Assembly (NCBI GenBank): GCA_003223935.1
Contig: QHXQ01000031.1
Coordinates: 1 to 64,000, forward strand
Direction of reading: 5' to 3'
From: Acidobacteriota bacterium
GTDB lineage: Bacteria > Acidobacteriota > Blastocatellia > Pyrinomonadales > Pyrinomonadaceae
DNA: 64,000 nucleotides
The notes beneath the pieces were generated by a model that ran no database searches, was not told where the DNA came from, and saw only the letters and a list, made by a program, of their open reading frames with translations. The translations under genes were made by a program, and so were the position numbers. How positions within the stretch are numbered: the stretch's first letter is position 1; each line of letters opens with the position of its first letter. This document shows, piece by piece, positions 32,742 to 41,488 of this stretch.

Positions 32742-33380
32742 ATGACGACCACAGCCGCCGAATTTGCCCACACACTTGAGACGCATGCGCCGCGTTATAA
32801 TGTGCAACTAACGCCCGCAGCAGTCGCGCGGCTCACTTCGTATCACCAACTCGTCGGCGTTTGGAACGCGCGTCTTCATCTAGTCGCGCCCTGCACGCCC
32901 GCCGAGTTTGCCACGCGCCACGTACTCGAATCGCTCATCGCGTTGCGCTCCCTTTCGACGGGCGCGCGCGTCGCTGATGTCGGGTCGGGCGCGGGGCTGC
33001 CGATCATTCCGTGCCTGATTGTTCGCTCTGATCTTAGCGCGACGCTCATCGAGGCAGCGACAAAGAAAGCGGTCTTCTTACGCGAAGCTTTAAGCCAACT
33101 CGAACTGCGCGAGCGGGCACAGGTGCGCGCCGAGCGATTTGAGCAGAAGACCGCGCCCGCCGCCGAGTTCATCACTTGCCGCGCGCTCGAACGCTTCGCA
33201 GGGATGCTGCCTCGATTAATTGAGTGGTCGCCGCCCACAAGCACATTACTGCTATTCGGTGGGCCGGCGTTGCGGGAAAAGATCGAACAGCTTGCGTTGG
33301 CTTACGACGCCGAGCAGTTGCCGGAGACGGAGCGGCGATTCTTGTTCATCATCAAACGTGAACCAAACAGAACGGGGTGA
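32742..33380 (+). CDS. rsmG: 16S rRNA (guanine-N7) methyltransferase RsmG
   Basis: RsmG methylates G527 of 16S rRNA. The 212-residue protein has the family N-terminus (LTSYHQLVGVWNARLHLVAP), TRHVLESL, the SAM-binding VADVGSGAGLPIIP, and EAATKKAVFLREAL. It is somewhat shorter than E. coli RsmG at the C-terminal end but holds the core fold. It is divergent from the PEP-synthase-like gene. No gidA/mnmG neighbour is seen. The start ATG lacks a strong Shine-Dalgarno site. Confidence 0.93.
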   Translation: MTTTAAEFAHTLETHAPRYNVQLTPAAVARLTSYHQLVGVWNARLHLVAPCTPAEFATRHVLESLIALRSLSTGARVADVGSGAGLPIIPCLIVRSDLSATLIEAATKKAVFLREALSQLELRERAQVRAERFEQKTAPAAEFITCRALERFAGMLPRLIEWSPPTSTLLLFGGPALREKIEQLALAYDAEQLPETERRFLFIIKREPNRTG

Positions 33381-33430
33381 GCGCGTTCAGCCTCTCACCC
33401 CGTCTCATCGCGATCATTTGTGCCTGCGCC

Positions 33431-35296
33431 TCAACGCACGACGTTGATGCCGATCAGTTGTTGCCCTTCGATGACAAATTCGGCGGGCGGCAATTCTTCT
33501 TCGTAGATCGGCGAGAGTGCCGTCGCGGTGAAACCGCCCGATGTACGGTCGCTGTTCAGTGTGGCGATGACGGAGGGCGGCAGGTTCGGTAACTCGTCCG
33601 TGCCGATGACCGCGCCCGACGTGATGCGGAAGAGTTTCACGTAGAGCCGGTCGTTCTTCTTGATCTTGTTGATCGCGCCGACCAACTGTCCCAAATCTTT
33701 CGGCACAAACGCCTGCGAGGCAGAAGCTTGTTGTAAGGCGCTGCCGTCGCCGACGAAGAGCACCAACTGGCCCACCGGCACGTCCGCCGGAATCTTGACC
33801 GGGATGCGTTGGACGAACTGCCGGCCGGAATCTGTGCGGACGTAAGCTTGCACTTCGACGGTCTCGCCGCGCCCGACTTCTGTGCGGTCGAGCGCAATGC
33901 GGTCGAGCGTGCCCGCGCGCCGATCATCGGTTGAAGTGATGTCGAGATTGATCGCGCCGAGTTCGACGTTATCAAAGCCGCTCGTCAACAACGCGGCGAC
34001 CGGCGTGGCGACCGCACCCGCAGCTTGCAGTCCGGCGTTTTGATTCGAGAAGCGCCGCTCGATCTGTACCGGCGCTTGACCGTGCACATTGATCTGCCCG
34101 CGCACGCTGATGGTCGAATCGCCGAGGCTGCGCTCGCTCGATTGAATCGTGCTGAAGATGGTGATGTTCAAGAGGAGCGGCGTCAAAAACTCATCGCTCG
34201 TGACTTCGTAGGTGAACTGCTCAGTGCGGTCGCGGCTGGTGTGTAGATTGATCGTGACGGGAATCATCTTGGGCGCGTGACCGAGTTGGCCGTAGATGCC
34301 TGTGGCGCGATCCTGCGAGATCGAGCCGACCATCTGACCGGGCGCGGAGAGCTTGAACGAGTTGTTGATGTTCGGAATGACCGTGACGACAGACGATTCG
34401 GTCATCGGCATGTCGGCTTTGCCGAGACCGAGGAACGGATGGCCGAAGGCGTAGATGCGCTCGTTGTCGCGGAACGTGACCGTGCCCGCAGCGGCGAGCG
34501 AATAATCGCCGCGCACGAGTTCGACGCTCACGGATGTGCCGGGCGCGAGCGTCTTGTCGGTCGTCTTGGCGAGCGGCGTGATCGGGGCCGCGCCGCCGAT
34601 GCCTGCGACCGGCAGCAACCCGTTAGCTTGCAGTTGCGGCGCAAACTGTGCGAGCGCCTCGTTCGAGATGCCACTAAAGACGATGGGCGTGGCAATCGGC
34701 GCGATCTGCTGACCAAGCAGAGGCATGAGCGGCGAACCGGCGGAGACGGGCGCGAGCAGCGGCCCACTGCTGAACGCTGGCTTCGGCCAGTTGAGTTGCA
34801 GATCGGTGGCGGCGAGTTTGGCAAACGAGACTGTGTGTGGCTCGTTGGCGTGTTCGCCCGTGCCGGTCTGGCGCGCGAAGATGTCAATCATCTGCTGGAT
34901 CGGCGTGATGCCGCAGATCGGTTCTTTGGCGAACGGGAAGCTGAAGGCGATTGCGCCGACGAGTTTGCCGTCAATGAAGACGGGCGAGCCGGACATGCCG
35001 GCGAAGACGCCCGTGCGCGCGACGTTCGCGCCCGACAGCCGCGCGATGATCGCAGACTGGCGCGGCGCAGGAAACCCTTGCAACACGCCGAGCACTTCGA
35101 CGCCGAACTCCTCCGGCTCTGTGCCCGAAAAAACCGTGCGCGCCGTGCCCTTCTGGCCCGCGCGCACGTCTTCGAGCGGAAACAGGCGCGCGTCCCTTTG
35201 CGTCTGTGGCTGCGGACGCGTGGTTTGCGCCGGAGTCTGTGACGGCACGAACAGAGCCAGCGTCAGAGCCAGCGTCGTAATCAAACTTTTCTTCAT
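33431..35296 (-). CDS. SpoIVB-type (S55) peptidase, exported
   Basis: This 621-residue protein has a signal peptide from the ATG at 35296 (MKKSLITTLALTLALFVPSQTPA) and a S55/SpoIVB peptidase domain. It contains FPLEDVRAGQKGTARTVFSG, a His-free N-terminal strand region, and the catalytic Ser in AGMSGSPVFIDGKLVGAIA. The C-terminal half is beta-rich. SpoIVB peptidases cut regulatory proteins in Bacillus sporulation; in Acidobacteriota the substrates are unknown. A GTG/alternative start upstream at 35329 would weaken the signal peptide. It diverges from mobA across heptamer repeat F. Confidence 0.85.
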   Translation of the reverse strand: MKKSLITTLALTLALFVPSQTPAQTTRPQPQTQRDARLFPLEDVRAGQKGTARTVFSGTEPEEFGVEVLGVLQGFPAPRQSAIIARLSGANVARTGVFAGMSGSPVFIDGKLVGAIAFSFPFAKEPICGITPIQQMIDIFARQTGTGEHANEPHTVSFAKLAATDLQLNWPKPAFSSGPLLAPVSAGSPLMPLLGQQIAPIATPIVFSGISNEALAQFAPQLQANGLLPVAGIGGAAPITPLAKTTDKTLAPGTSVSVELVRGDYSLAAAGTVTFRDNERIYAFGHPFLGLGKADMPMTESSVVTVIPNINNSFKLSAPGQMVGSISQDRATGIYGQLGHAPKMIPVTINLHTSRDRTEQFTYEVTSDEFLTPLLLNITIFSTIQSSERSLGDSTISVRGQINVHGQAPVQIERRFSNQNAGLQAAGAVATPVAALLTSGFDNVELGAINLDITSTDDRRAGTLDRIALDRTEVGRGETVEVQAYVRTDSGRQFVQRIPVKIPADVPVGQLVLFVGDGSALQQASASQAFVPKDLGQLVGAINKIKKNDRLYVKLFRITSGAVIGTDELPNLPPSVIATLNSDRTSGGFTATALSPIYEEELPPAEFVIEGQQLIGINVVR

Positions 35297-35455
35297 TGAT
35301 CTCATTATTGAACTCGCCGGGGAAGGCAAAACTTAAAGCCGACTGCCTTATGAGCCGGGCGCATAACAACCGCCGGACGATTCCGAGGGTCTGCGCTTAT
35401 GACTATACGGTCGCGTCCTTTAATGGTCAAGACGCAGTAATCGCTGCCTGAAGAA

Positions 35456-35603
35456 GCCAGAAAGCGGAAGGCAGTAGGCAGTAGGCAGTAAAGACAAGGC
35501 CCGAATTGCGGCGCATCTTGTTGCTGGCAACCTTCCAATCTTATGTCTGTTGCTTTTTCTGCTTACTGCTTGCTACCTTCTGCCTTCCGCTTTCTTGCTG
35601 CCC
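35456..35603. repeat. Heptamer-armed repeat F (unit AGGCAGT), S55-mobA divergent gap
   Basis: The left arm has GAAAGCGGA followed by AGGCAGT three times (35469-35489). The right arm (35551-35603) reads in inverse AAAGCGGA, AGGCAGA, AGGTAGC, AAGCAGT, AAGCAGA. GAAAGCGGAAGGCAG is identical in both arms. The arms frame about 57 bp and lie between two divergent genes. Confidence 0.75.
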
Positions 35604-35638
35604 GCATGTGGCGCATGCTAACGTCGCGTCTCGGTTTT

Positions 35639-36262
35639 ATGTTTGAGATCGAAGGGTTCATTCTGGCAGGCGGGGCATCGAGCCGGATGGGACGCGACAA
35701 GGCGCGGCTGCGACTCGACGGCGCGACCTTTGTCGAGCGCATCGCGCAGGCATTGAGCGCTATCGCGCCTTGCGTCAGTCTCGTCAGCGCGCGGCCCGAT
35801 AGCGCCGACTTGAATCTGCCCGTTGTGCCCGACGTGTTTCGTTCGTGCGGTGCGCTTGGCGGCTTGCATGCGGCGCTCAAAGCCTGTCGCGCGCCTTGGG
35901 CGGCTGTGGTCTCTTGCGATCTGCCCTTTGTAACCGGCGCACTGCTGCTGCGGCTTGCGACTTTCACGGCGCTTGATTGCGACGCCGTCGCGCCGGTACA
36001 AAGGGACGGTCGCGTCCAGCCGCTCTGTGCGCTCTACCGCTCGACTGTCTGTTTCGCGCGCGCCGAGCAGTTGCTCGCAGACGGCGAACTACGCCCGCGT
36101 GTGCTGCTGCAACAAGTCCGCACGCGCTTCGTTGTGCCGGATGAGTTAAATGATTTGCCGAATGATGATCTCTTATTCTTAAACATCAACACGCCGGCCG
36201 ACTTCGCGCAGGCACAAGAGATCATAGAGCAACGGTCGGAGAGCAAGCCATTAAGTCATTGA
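35639..36262 (+). CDS. mobA: Molybdenum cofactor guanylyltransferase
   Basis: MobA attaches GMP from GTP to molybdopterin. The protein from the ATG at 35639 has 207 residues: MFEIEGFILAGGASSRMGRDKARL holds the nucleotide-binding LAGGxSxRMGxDK motif, and VVSCDLPFVTG the metal-binding Asp. ALGGLHAAL and LNINTPADF complete the family pattern. The open frame upstream to 35543 consists of repeat F and the heptamer arm, so the later start is preferred. No other Mo cofactor gene is in the window. Confidence 0.93.
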   Translation: MFEIEGFILAGGASSRMGRDKARLRLDGATFVERIAQALSAIAPCVSLVSARPDSADLNLPVVPDVFRSCGALGGLHAALKACRAPWAAVVSCDLPFVTGALLLRLATFTALDCDAVAPVQRDGRVQPLCALYRSTVCFARAEQLLADGELRPRVLLQQVRTRFVVPDELNDLPNDDLLFLNINTPADFAQAQEIIEQRSESKPLSH

Positions 36263-36291
36263 ACCAATGACGCAATGATTCGATGATTCAA
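36251..36291. repeat. Short degenerate repeat (8-mer units) after mobA
   Basis: On the minus strand ATCGAATC, ATTGCGTC and ATTGGTTC follow in tandem, and TCATTG/CAATGA forms a small inverted repeat. It resembles the heptamer elements but is shorter and uses 8-mers. It overlaps the mobA stop. Confidence 0.35.
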
Positions 36292-36330
36292 GCAATTATC
36301 GCTTTCAACATACCCACGCATCCTTCATAA

Positions 36331-37302
36331 TTGCCCCCAATGGCGAGGCGACGAAGAGCCGGACGAAAATTGCTGGGCCTGTTCCTGCCCGTTTTGCTGG
36401 TGCTCCTAATCGGCATGTGCGGCTGGATGTGGTGGGTCGTCTCGGCGGTCGCGCACCCACCGCATCACCCTTACCTCGTCACGCCCGACAAATACTTCAT
36501 CCCGATCAAAGCGACCGACGAGCACTGGCATAACGAGGACGGGACGGAAGCGCGCGGCTGGTTGCTGCGTGGCGCAGAGGGCGCGCCTGCGGTCGTGCTG
36601 CTGCATGGCTACGGCGCGGATCGTTCCTGGCTCTTAAATCTCGGCGTCAAGATCAACGAGACGACCAACTGCACTGTGCTCTGGCCAGACCTGCGCGGAC
36701 ATGGCGAGAACCCTGCGGTCAGCACCACCTCGTTCGGCACGCGCGAAGCGGCAGACGTGCGCGCCGCCGTCACTTTCCTGCGCGCGCTCAAAACGCAACA
36801 GGGTCGCACGCTTGTGGGTCAGCGCATCGGTCTCTACGGCGTCGAGTTGGGCGCATACGCGGCGCTGCTCTTCAGCGCGCAAGCGCCGACGGACGCGCGC
36901 CCGCAGGCGCTCGTGCTCGACTCGCCGCCCGCGTCGCCCGATGACCTGCTGCGCGCCACGATTCAAGCGCGCACTGGTCTCAACAATAGCTTCGCCCAAG
37001 CCCTCGCACGCTTCGGCGCGCGCGGTTACTTCCTCGGCAACTACGGCAACGCGCCCTCGTGCGCGCTCGCCGCCACGCTCACGGACGAGCACGTGCTGCT
37101 GTTGACCGGCACGGATGCAGGCTACTTGCGCGAGTCAACCGTCGCGCTCGCGCAATGCTTCCCCGCACAGGCGCAGGTGCAACTAATTGACAATCTCCCG
37201 CTCACGGGTCGCAACACGGCCTCTGCGCCCGGCGAACAGGGCGAAGCCTACGACCGGCGCGTGATTGATTTTTTTGATCGCGTGTTACGGGCGCAACGAT
37301 AA
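36331..37302 (+). CDS. Membrane-anchored alpha/beta-hydrolase-fold protein
   Basis: This 323-residue protein has a basic N-terminus and one transmembrane segment (LLGLFLPVLLVLLIGMC), then an alpha/beta-hydrolase domain on the outside. The oxyanion HG motif (LLHGYGADRSW, 92-95) and LWPDLRGHGEN fit the fold. The nucleophile elbow reads GLYGVELGAY, so the expected Ser in GxSxG is Glu 172. The catalytic His is also unclear near the C-terminus. It may be inactive as a hydrolase or act by another chemistry. It stands between mobA and a damaged secreted gene. Confidence 0.78.
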   Translation: MPPMARRRRAGRKLLGLFLPVLLVLLIGMCGWMWWVVSAVAHPPHHPYLVTPDKYFIPIKATDEHWHNEDGTEARGWLLRGAEGAPAVVLLHGYGADRSWLLNLGVKINETTNCTVLWPDLRGHGENPAVSTTSFGTREAADVRAAVTFLRALKTQQGRTLVGQRIGLYGVELGAYAALLFSAQAPTDARPQALVLDSPPASPDDLLRATIQARTGLNNSFAQALARFGARGYFLGNYGNAPSCALAATLTDEHVLLLTGTDAGYLRESTVALAQCFPAQAQVQLIDNLPLTGRNTASAPGEQGEAYDRRVIDFFDRVLRAQR

Positions 37303-37527
37303 AATTTTATTGACAGTTTATTGGCGACAGGCGTAAGGTCTGCTCGTTTTACGCGCTACCGATTCGTCAGGGGATTTCCTTCGCCGGAATCCCGCGAGAG
37401 ACGACAGCCCTTTGCCATAAAGAATCTTCGCCGCGAAGCTGCACGTCAAAGCGCAGCAATTATCAACGTGGCATACGGCGCAGAGCGCGGCATCAACTCG
37501 AACCGTCACCGTCTAGGAGTTGCAACT

Positions 37528-37914
37528 ATGATGCGCCTCACCCGTGTGAGACTCTCCGCCGGTCTTTTGCTGACGTTGCTGGCCGCCTCGTTCTCTCTTC
37601 CGCTAGCATCTTCTCGCGCAGCTAGACCACACGCGCAACCCAAGGCGGAGACCCGACCGACTGTGCCCGCAACGCAACAGTCGGAGCAACCACCTGATGT
37701 CATTCTCGCCGCGCCCTACTGGTCAACCGCCGACGGCTTCGTCTCCACTATCGAGATGAAGAACTATCACGTCACCAACCCACTGACCGTCACGCCCGTA
37801 CTGCACTTGGAGCACGGATGGCAAACCGTTGCCGTTAACGGGCATCTTCGGCGGGCTGAAATTGACGGAAGCGCCGGGCGGCAGGCATTTCCTGATCGAT
37901 GCGGTGGTCTATAA
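37528..37914 (+). CDS. Secreted protein, N-terminal part of a frameshifted gene
   Basis: From the ATG at 37528 (no other good start) this 128-residue frame has a signal peptide (LSAGLLLTLLAASFSLPLASSRAA), a Pro/Thr/Gln linker and a beta-rich segment (PPDVILAAPYWSTADGFVST, MKNYHVTNPLTVTPVLHLEHG). The last 25 residues lose any family resemblance. At about 37805-37815 the frame at +1 continues naturally as TDGKPLPLTGIFGG, which is the next entry. The two are probably one gene broken by an indel or sequencing error. The family is common in Acidobacteriota extracellular proteins; function unknown. Confidence 0.55.
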   Translation: MMRLTRVRLSAGLLLTLLAASFSLPLASSRAARPHAQPKAETRPTVPATQQSEQPPDVILAAPYWSTADGFVSTIEMKNYHVTNPLTVTPVLHLEHGWQTVAVNGHLRRAEIDGSAGRQAFPDRCGGL

Positions 37915-38674
37915 CCCGAAGACGGCGACCTGCGCTGCCTGCGGTTATGGCTGTGTATATCCGCGTTCTCTCTTCTTTCCCGGCGCAGCGAGCGGTTATA
38001 TTGTGACACCCAGTCAGACAGGCGACCCGCTATTAGTGAGCGCGCATATGTGCGACGGCACGACGCAGCCGGGCTGGGAATGTGAGTGCGACTTCTCTAG
38101 CGACGACCCAACTAAAGGCATTCTTCCTGCTTTCTATACAGATGGACAGGGTGCATTCTTGATCAAGAATTTGACACCCGGAACATATACGGTGCAGGCT
38201 TCTAAAGAACAAGATGGCTATCCCGAAACTGATTCTCCTTTCCTCTCTGGCCCTACAACGCCTCCGCGAGTAAGTGTCTATGACCAGCAGATTACAAGAG
38301 GAGTCACAGTTCAATTAGGGCCAAAGGTGTCTCGGCTAGTTGGGCGAGTTGTGGACGCTACAACTCATAGATCAATTAACAATGCGAAAATAATTATTAG
38401 TCGTGTGGATAACCCAACGATTAAGGCTGTGACTGATCTTGATCAGTCGGAGGCGAAAGTCTCACCTAATATTCGGATTCCCGCTGCGGCAAAGACGAGC
38501 GGGACATTTAATATTCTGGTTCCATCCACAGAAATTAAGATCAATGTGTCCGCTCCCGGCTATGAGGACTGGTATTACAATGAAGGCAGCTCGAAAGAGA
38601 AGCCCGACATACTATATTTACCGCCTAGCACAATGAAAGAGTTAGTTATTCGCCTCCGACCGATTAACAAATAA
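37829..38674 (+). CDS. Carboxypeptidase-regulatory-like secreted protein, C-terminal part
   Basis: This 281-residue frame begins at a TTG and has no signal peptide of its own. It continues, in another frame, the protein of the previous entry. It contains TCAACGYGCVYPRSLFFPGAASG, a Cys pair region (CECDFSS) and two carboxypeptidase-regulatory-like beta-sandwich segments (YTDGQGAFLIKNLTPGTYTVQA; RLVGRVVDATTHRSINNAKI). Such domains usually serve in cell-surface adhesion or as spacers of outer-membrane proteins. As a separate gene its start is not convincing. Confidence 0.6.
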   Translation: MPLTGIFGGLKLTEAPGGRHFLIDAVVYNPKTATCAACGYGCVYPRSLFFPGAASGYIVTPSQTGDPLLVSAHMCDGTTQPGWECECDFSSDDPTKGILPAFYTDGQGAFLIKNLTPGTYTVQASKEQDGYPETDSPFLSGPTTPPRVSVYDQQITRGVTVQLGPKVSRLVGRVVDATTHRSINNAKIIISRVDNPTIKAVTDLDQSEAKVSPNIRIPAAAKTSGTFNILVPSTEIKINVSAPGYEDWYYNEGSSKEKPDILYLPPSTMKELVIRLRPINK

Positions 38675-38701
38675 AGTCGAATCAGCCGGCAAACGATTAA
38701 G

Positions 38702-40330
38702 TTAACGCATCTGCGCGACTACGAGCGCGGTCGCGTCGTTGTCGCCGATCACTTCTGTGGTAAGCCAAGGATAGCGCGTCAACTGTCTGACGTATTCGAC
38801 CGGCACGAGGACGAGCACAGCGCCGCCATGCGCTTGCGCCACAGCAGCGACCTCGCCCGCACCTTCGAGTTTGACCGGCTCGCCCTGCTCATCGTAAGCA
38901 AGCCGGCCTGCGCCGTAGAACTCGGCGGTGCGCTCGATTGCGTGCAGACAGTAAATCGGCTCGTTCGCGTAGCCGCGCGCACCGGCTTGTTGCAATAAGT
39001 CGCGCACAGACTCGCGCCGGGCCACAGGCGCGAGCGCGCAAGCCACGATGATGACAACCACGCCGAGCGCCGCCGCCAACGTGCCCCACGCGCAGAATCT
39101 TCGTCGTTGCGGCCACGCGAGCGCAAGGAGGCCCACGAGGGTCGGCGGCGCGGCGACGAACGAAGCGCATGTGAGACTGACTGCGTGCGTGCGTGACACG
39201 TAGCCGATGACGCATGCGGCGAAGATTAGCAACAACAAGCCGGTCGCACGCATCGTCGCGCGTTCACATGCGCCGCGCAGATAGTTGAGCAACGGCTCGC
39301 CTGCGAGCAGCGCCGCGCCGGGCAATGCGGGCAGGATGTAGCCCGGCAACTTCGAGCCTGAGAGCGAGAAGAACGCGACGGGCACGACGACCCATGCGAG
39401 CGCGAGCAAGCGTAGCTTGTCCTGCGGTTCGTCGCCGCGCCAACGCCAATGACGAGCGCGGATGAGCGCCGACACGAGAAAAGCCGTCCACGGCAACATG
39501 AGCGCCGCGAGCACCGGCAAGTAAAAATAGAATGGCTGCGGGTGGTGGTACTTGTTCGAGACGTAGCGAGCGAAGTGATGTTGGATGAAGAACTCGTTGA
39601 TGAATGTCCAACCGTTGCGCGCGATGACGGGCGCGTACCAGAGACCCGCGACCGCGAGCGTGAGCGGCACGCCCCACAACAGAGTCGGCCACACGCTCGG
39701 CCATCTGCGGCGCAACAGGTAATAGAGTCCGACCACACCGACCGGCAGCACGACGCCGACCAAACCTTTCGCCAACAGCCCCGCGCCCATCGCCGCGTAA
39801 AAGCCTGCGAGCAGCCAACGTCGGCGGCGCTCGTCTCGTTCAACTTCGGCGGCGCAGAAGCACGCGAGCGCGCACGTCACGGCGCACGTGACGAAGATGT
39901 CGAAGTTCACGGCGCGCGCGAAGACCATCACACCCGAACAGGTCGCGGTCACGCCTGTCACAATCAATTTGAACCCGCGCAGACTCGCGCCCGCCGCAGT
40001 CTCGATCCGGCCCGCGAGCCAACCCGCGATGAGCACGGTCAACAGCGCCGCGCACAGAGCGCCCAAACGCGCCGGCCATTCCGCGACGCCGAACAACTTG
40101 TAGCTTGCCATCGCCGCCCAATAGACGAGCGCGGGCTTCTCAAACCACGTGTGCCCGCCGAGCGTCGGCGTCACCCAATCGCCACGCTGAAACATCTCGC
40201 GCGCCACTTCGGCGTAACGTGGCTCGTCTGAACCGACGAGCGGCGCGCGCCCCAACCCGAAGCTATAACTGAACGCACACAGCACAATCAGCAACAGCCA
40301 ACCGCGCTTGGCAAGCGTTAAGCCTTGCAA
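38702..40330 (-). CDS. GT39-family membrane glycosyltransferase (ArnT-like)
   Basis: This 542-residue integral membrane protein has more than ten hydrophobic helices. The first loop contains GSDEPRYAEVAREMFQRGDWVTP and WFEKPALVYW, the signature of the ArnT/PMT (GT39, GT-C) family, with the catalytic Asp in DEPR. These enzymes transfer sugars from polyprenyl phosphates to lipid A, proteins or other lipids. The acceptor is unknown. The listed TTG start directly follows TATACT, which is too close for a normal leader, so a start a few codons further in is possible. It diverges from the oxidoreductase gene through repeat G. Confidence 0.88.
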   Translation of the reverse strand: MQGLTLAKRGWLLLIVLCAFSYSFGLGRAPLVGSDEPRYAEVAREMFQRGDWVTPTLGGHTWFEKPALVYWAAMASYKLFGVAEWPARLGALCAALLTVLIAGWLAGRIETAAGASLRGFKLIVTGVTATCSGVMVFARAVNFDIFVTCAVTCALACFCAAEVERDERRRRWLLAGFYAAMGAGLLAKGLVGVVLPVGVVGLYYLLRRRWPSVWPTLLWGVPLTLAVAGLWYAPVIARNGWTFINEFFIQHHFARYVSNKYHHPQPFYFYLPVLAALMLPWTAFLVSALIRARHWRWRGDEPQDKLRLLALAWVVVPVAFFSLSGSKLPGYILPALPGAALLAGEPLLNYLRGACERATMRATGLLLLIFAACVIGYVSRTHAVSLTCASFVAAPPTLVGLLALAWPQRRRFCAWGTLAAALGVVVIIVACALAPVARRESVRDLLQQAGARGYANEPIYCLHAIERTAEFYGAGRLAYDEQGEPVKLEGAGEVAAVAQAHGGAVLVLVPVEYVRQLTRYPWLTTEVIGDNDATALVVAQMR

Positions 40331-40347
40331 GTATAGTCACCCCGAAA

Positions 40348-40508
40348 CAGTGTTCAGTTGTCGGTTTTCAGTTGTCGTTAATTCCCGCCCTGAATTTGCG
40401 AGTATCAGCGATGCGGCAGCAATGTTCAAATCGCCACGTACAAGCTAGCGCGGCAGCCACAACAACAAACTGAAAACTGAGAGCTGAAAACCGAAAACTG
40501 AAAACTGA
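40348..40508. repeat. Heptamer-armed repeat G (unit CAGTTTT), divergent gap
   Basis: The left arm is CAGTGTT, CAGTTGT, CGGTTTT, CAGTTGT, CGTT (40348-40379). The right arm (40468-40508) reads in inverse CAGTTTT, CAGTTTT, CGGTTTT, CAGCTCT, CAGTTTT, CAGTTTG. The arms frame about 88 bp and the right arm ends 2 bp before the start codon at 40511. Confidence 0.75.
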
Positions 40509-40510
40509 TC

Positions 40511-41485
40511 ATGCGTACCGCAGTCATCGGCACAGGTCATCTCGGCAGACAGCACGTGCGCTTGCACGCGGCGCTTGCGGCTGAAGGGCGCGTCGAGTTC
40601 GTTGCCGCTTGCGATCTTGATGAGACAGTTGCGCGCATGGTCGCCACCGAACGCGGCACTGATTGGACGTGCGATTGGCGCACGCTGCTCGGTCGCGTTG
40701 ATGCGGTCAGTCTGGCCGTGCCGACCGAAGTGCATGCAGAGATCGCCTGTGCGCTCTTGCATGCGGGCGTGCACGTGCTCGTCGAGAAACCGATTGCGCG
40801 CACGCTCGCCGAAGCGGACGAGATGATCGCAGCGGCCGAACAAAGCGGCGCGACCTTGATGGTCGGGCATCTCGAACGCTTCAATCCGGCGCTCACGGCC
40901 CTCAGCCCGCATGTGCGCGGCCCCATCTATTTTGAGATTCATCGCGTCGGCGAGTTCACCGCGCGCTCGCTCGACATAGACGTGGTGCTCGATCTGATGA
41001 TCCACGATCTGGACATCGTGCAATGGCTCGTCGGCGAAGAAGTCGCAGTGACGGACGTACGTGCGGTCGGCTTGCCGATCCTGACTGATCGCGTTGACGC
41101 GGCGAACGCGCGGCTTGAGTTTGCGACGGGCGCAGTCGCCAACATCACCGCTTCGCGCGTCGGCACGGAGAAGATTCGCAAGATGCGTTTCTTCCAACCG
41201 CATGACTATGTCGCCGTTGACTACGCCACGCGCCACGCCTCAATCAGCAGTCTCGCGCCGCCGACCGACCTGAACGCACGCCCCGGCGTCAATACGCGCC
41301 ACTTGGAGATCGCCGACATCGAACCTCTGCGCGCCGAAATCGAAGCGTTCATTCATGCCGCCGAGACACATAAGCCACCGCCCATTCCCGGCGCGGACGG
41401 TCGCCGCGCCCTCGCCCTCGCACTTCGCGCCCTCGAACGCATCCATGAGAAGGCTGCGAAAGTTGGCGTGCGCACTGTGAGGTAA
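40511..41485 (+). CDS. Gfo/Idh/MocA-family oxidoreductase
   Basis: This 324-residue NAD(P)-dependent oxidoreductase begins MRTAVIGTGHLGRQHVRLHA, a Rossmann nucleotide-binding motif. It has the VEKPIART motif with the catalytic Lys and an acidic/His motif in DLMIHDLDIVQWL. It acts on sugar-like or related substrates, and close relatives are often found beside lipid A or polysaccharide genes. The substrate here cannot be read. Its ATG has no Shine-Dalgarno because arm G occupies the upstream region. It is followed after 3 bp by the next gene, which suggests co-transcription. Confidence 0.9.
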   Translation: MRTAVIGTGHLGRQHVRLHAALAAEGRVEFVAACDLDETVARMVATERGTDWTCDWRTLLGRVDAVSLAVPTEVHAEIACALLHAGVHVLVEKPIARTLAEADEMIAAAEQSGATLMVGHLERFNPALTALSPHVRGPIYFEIHRVGEFTARSLDIDVVLDLMIHDLDIVQWLVGEEVAVTDVRAVGLPILTDRVDAANARLEFATGAVANITASRVGTEKIRKMRFFQPHDYVAVDYATRHASISSLAPPTDLNARPGVNTRHLEIADIEPLRAEIEAFIHAAETHKPPPIPGADGRRALALALRALERIHEKAAKVGVRTVR

Positions 41486-41488
41486 AAG

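Noticed and set aside
24152-40508. Heptamer repeats as CRISPR arrays
   Set aside because: Units are 7 bp with no spacers and no cas genes are present.
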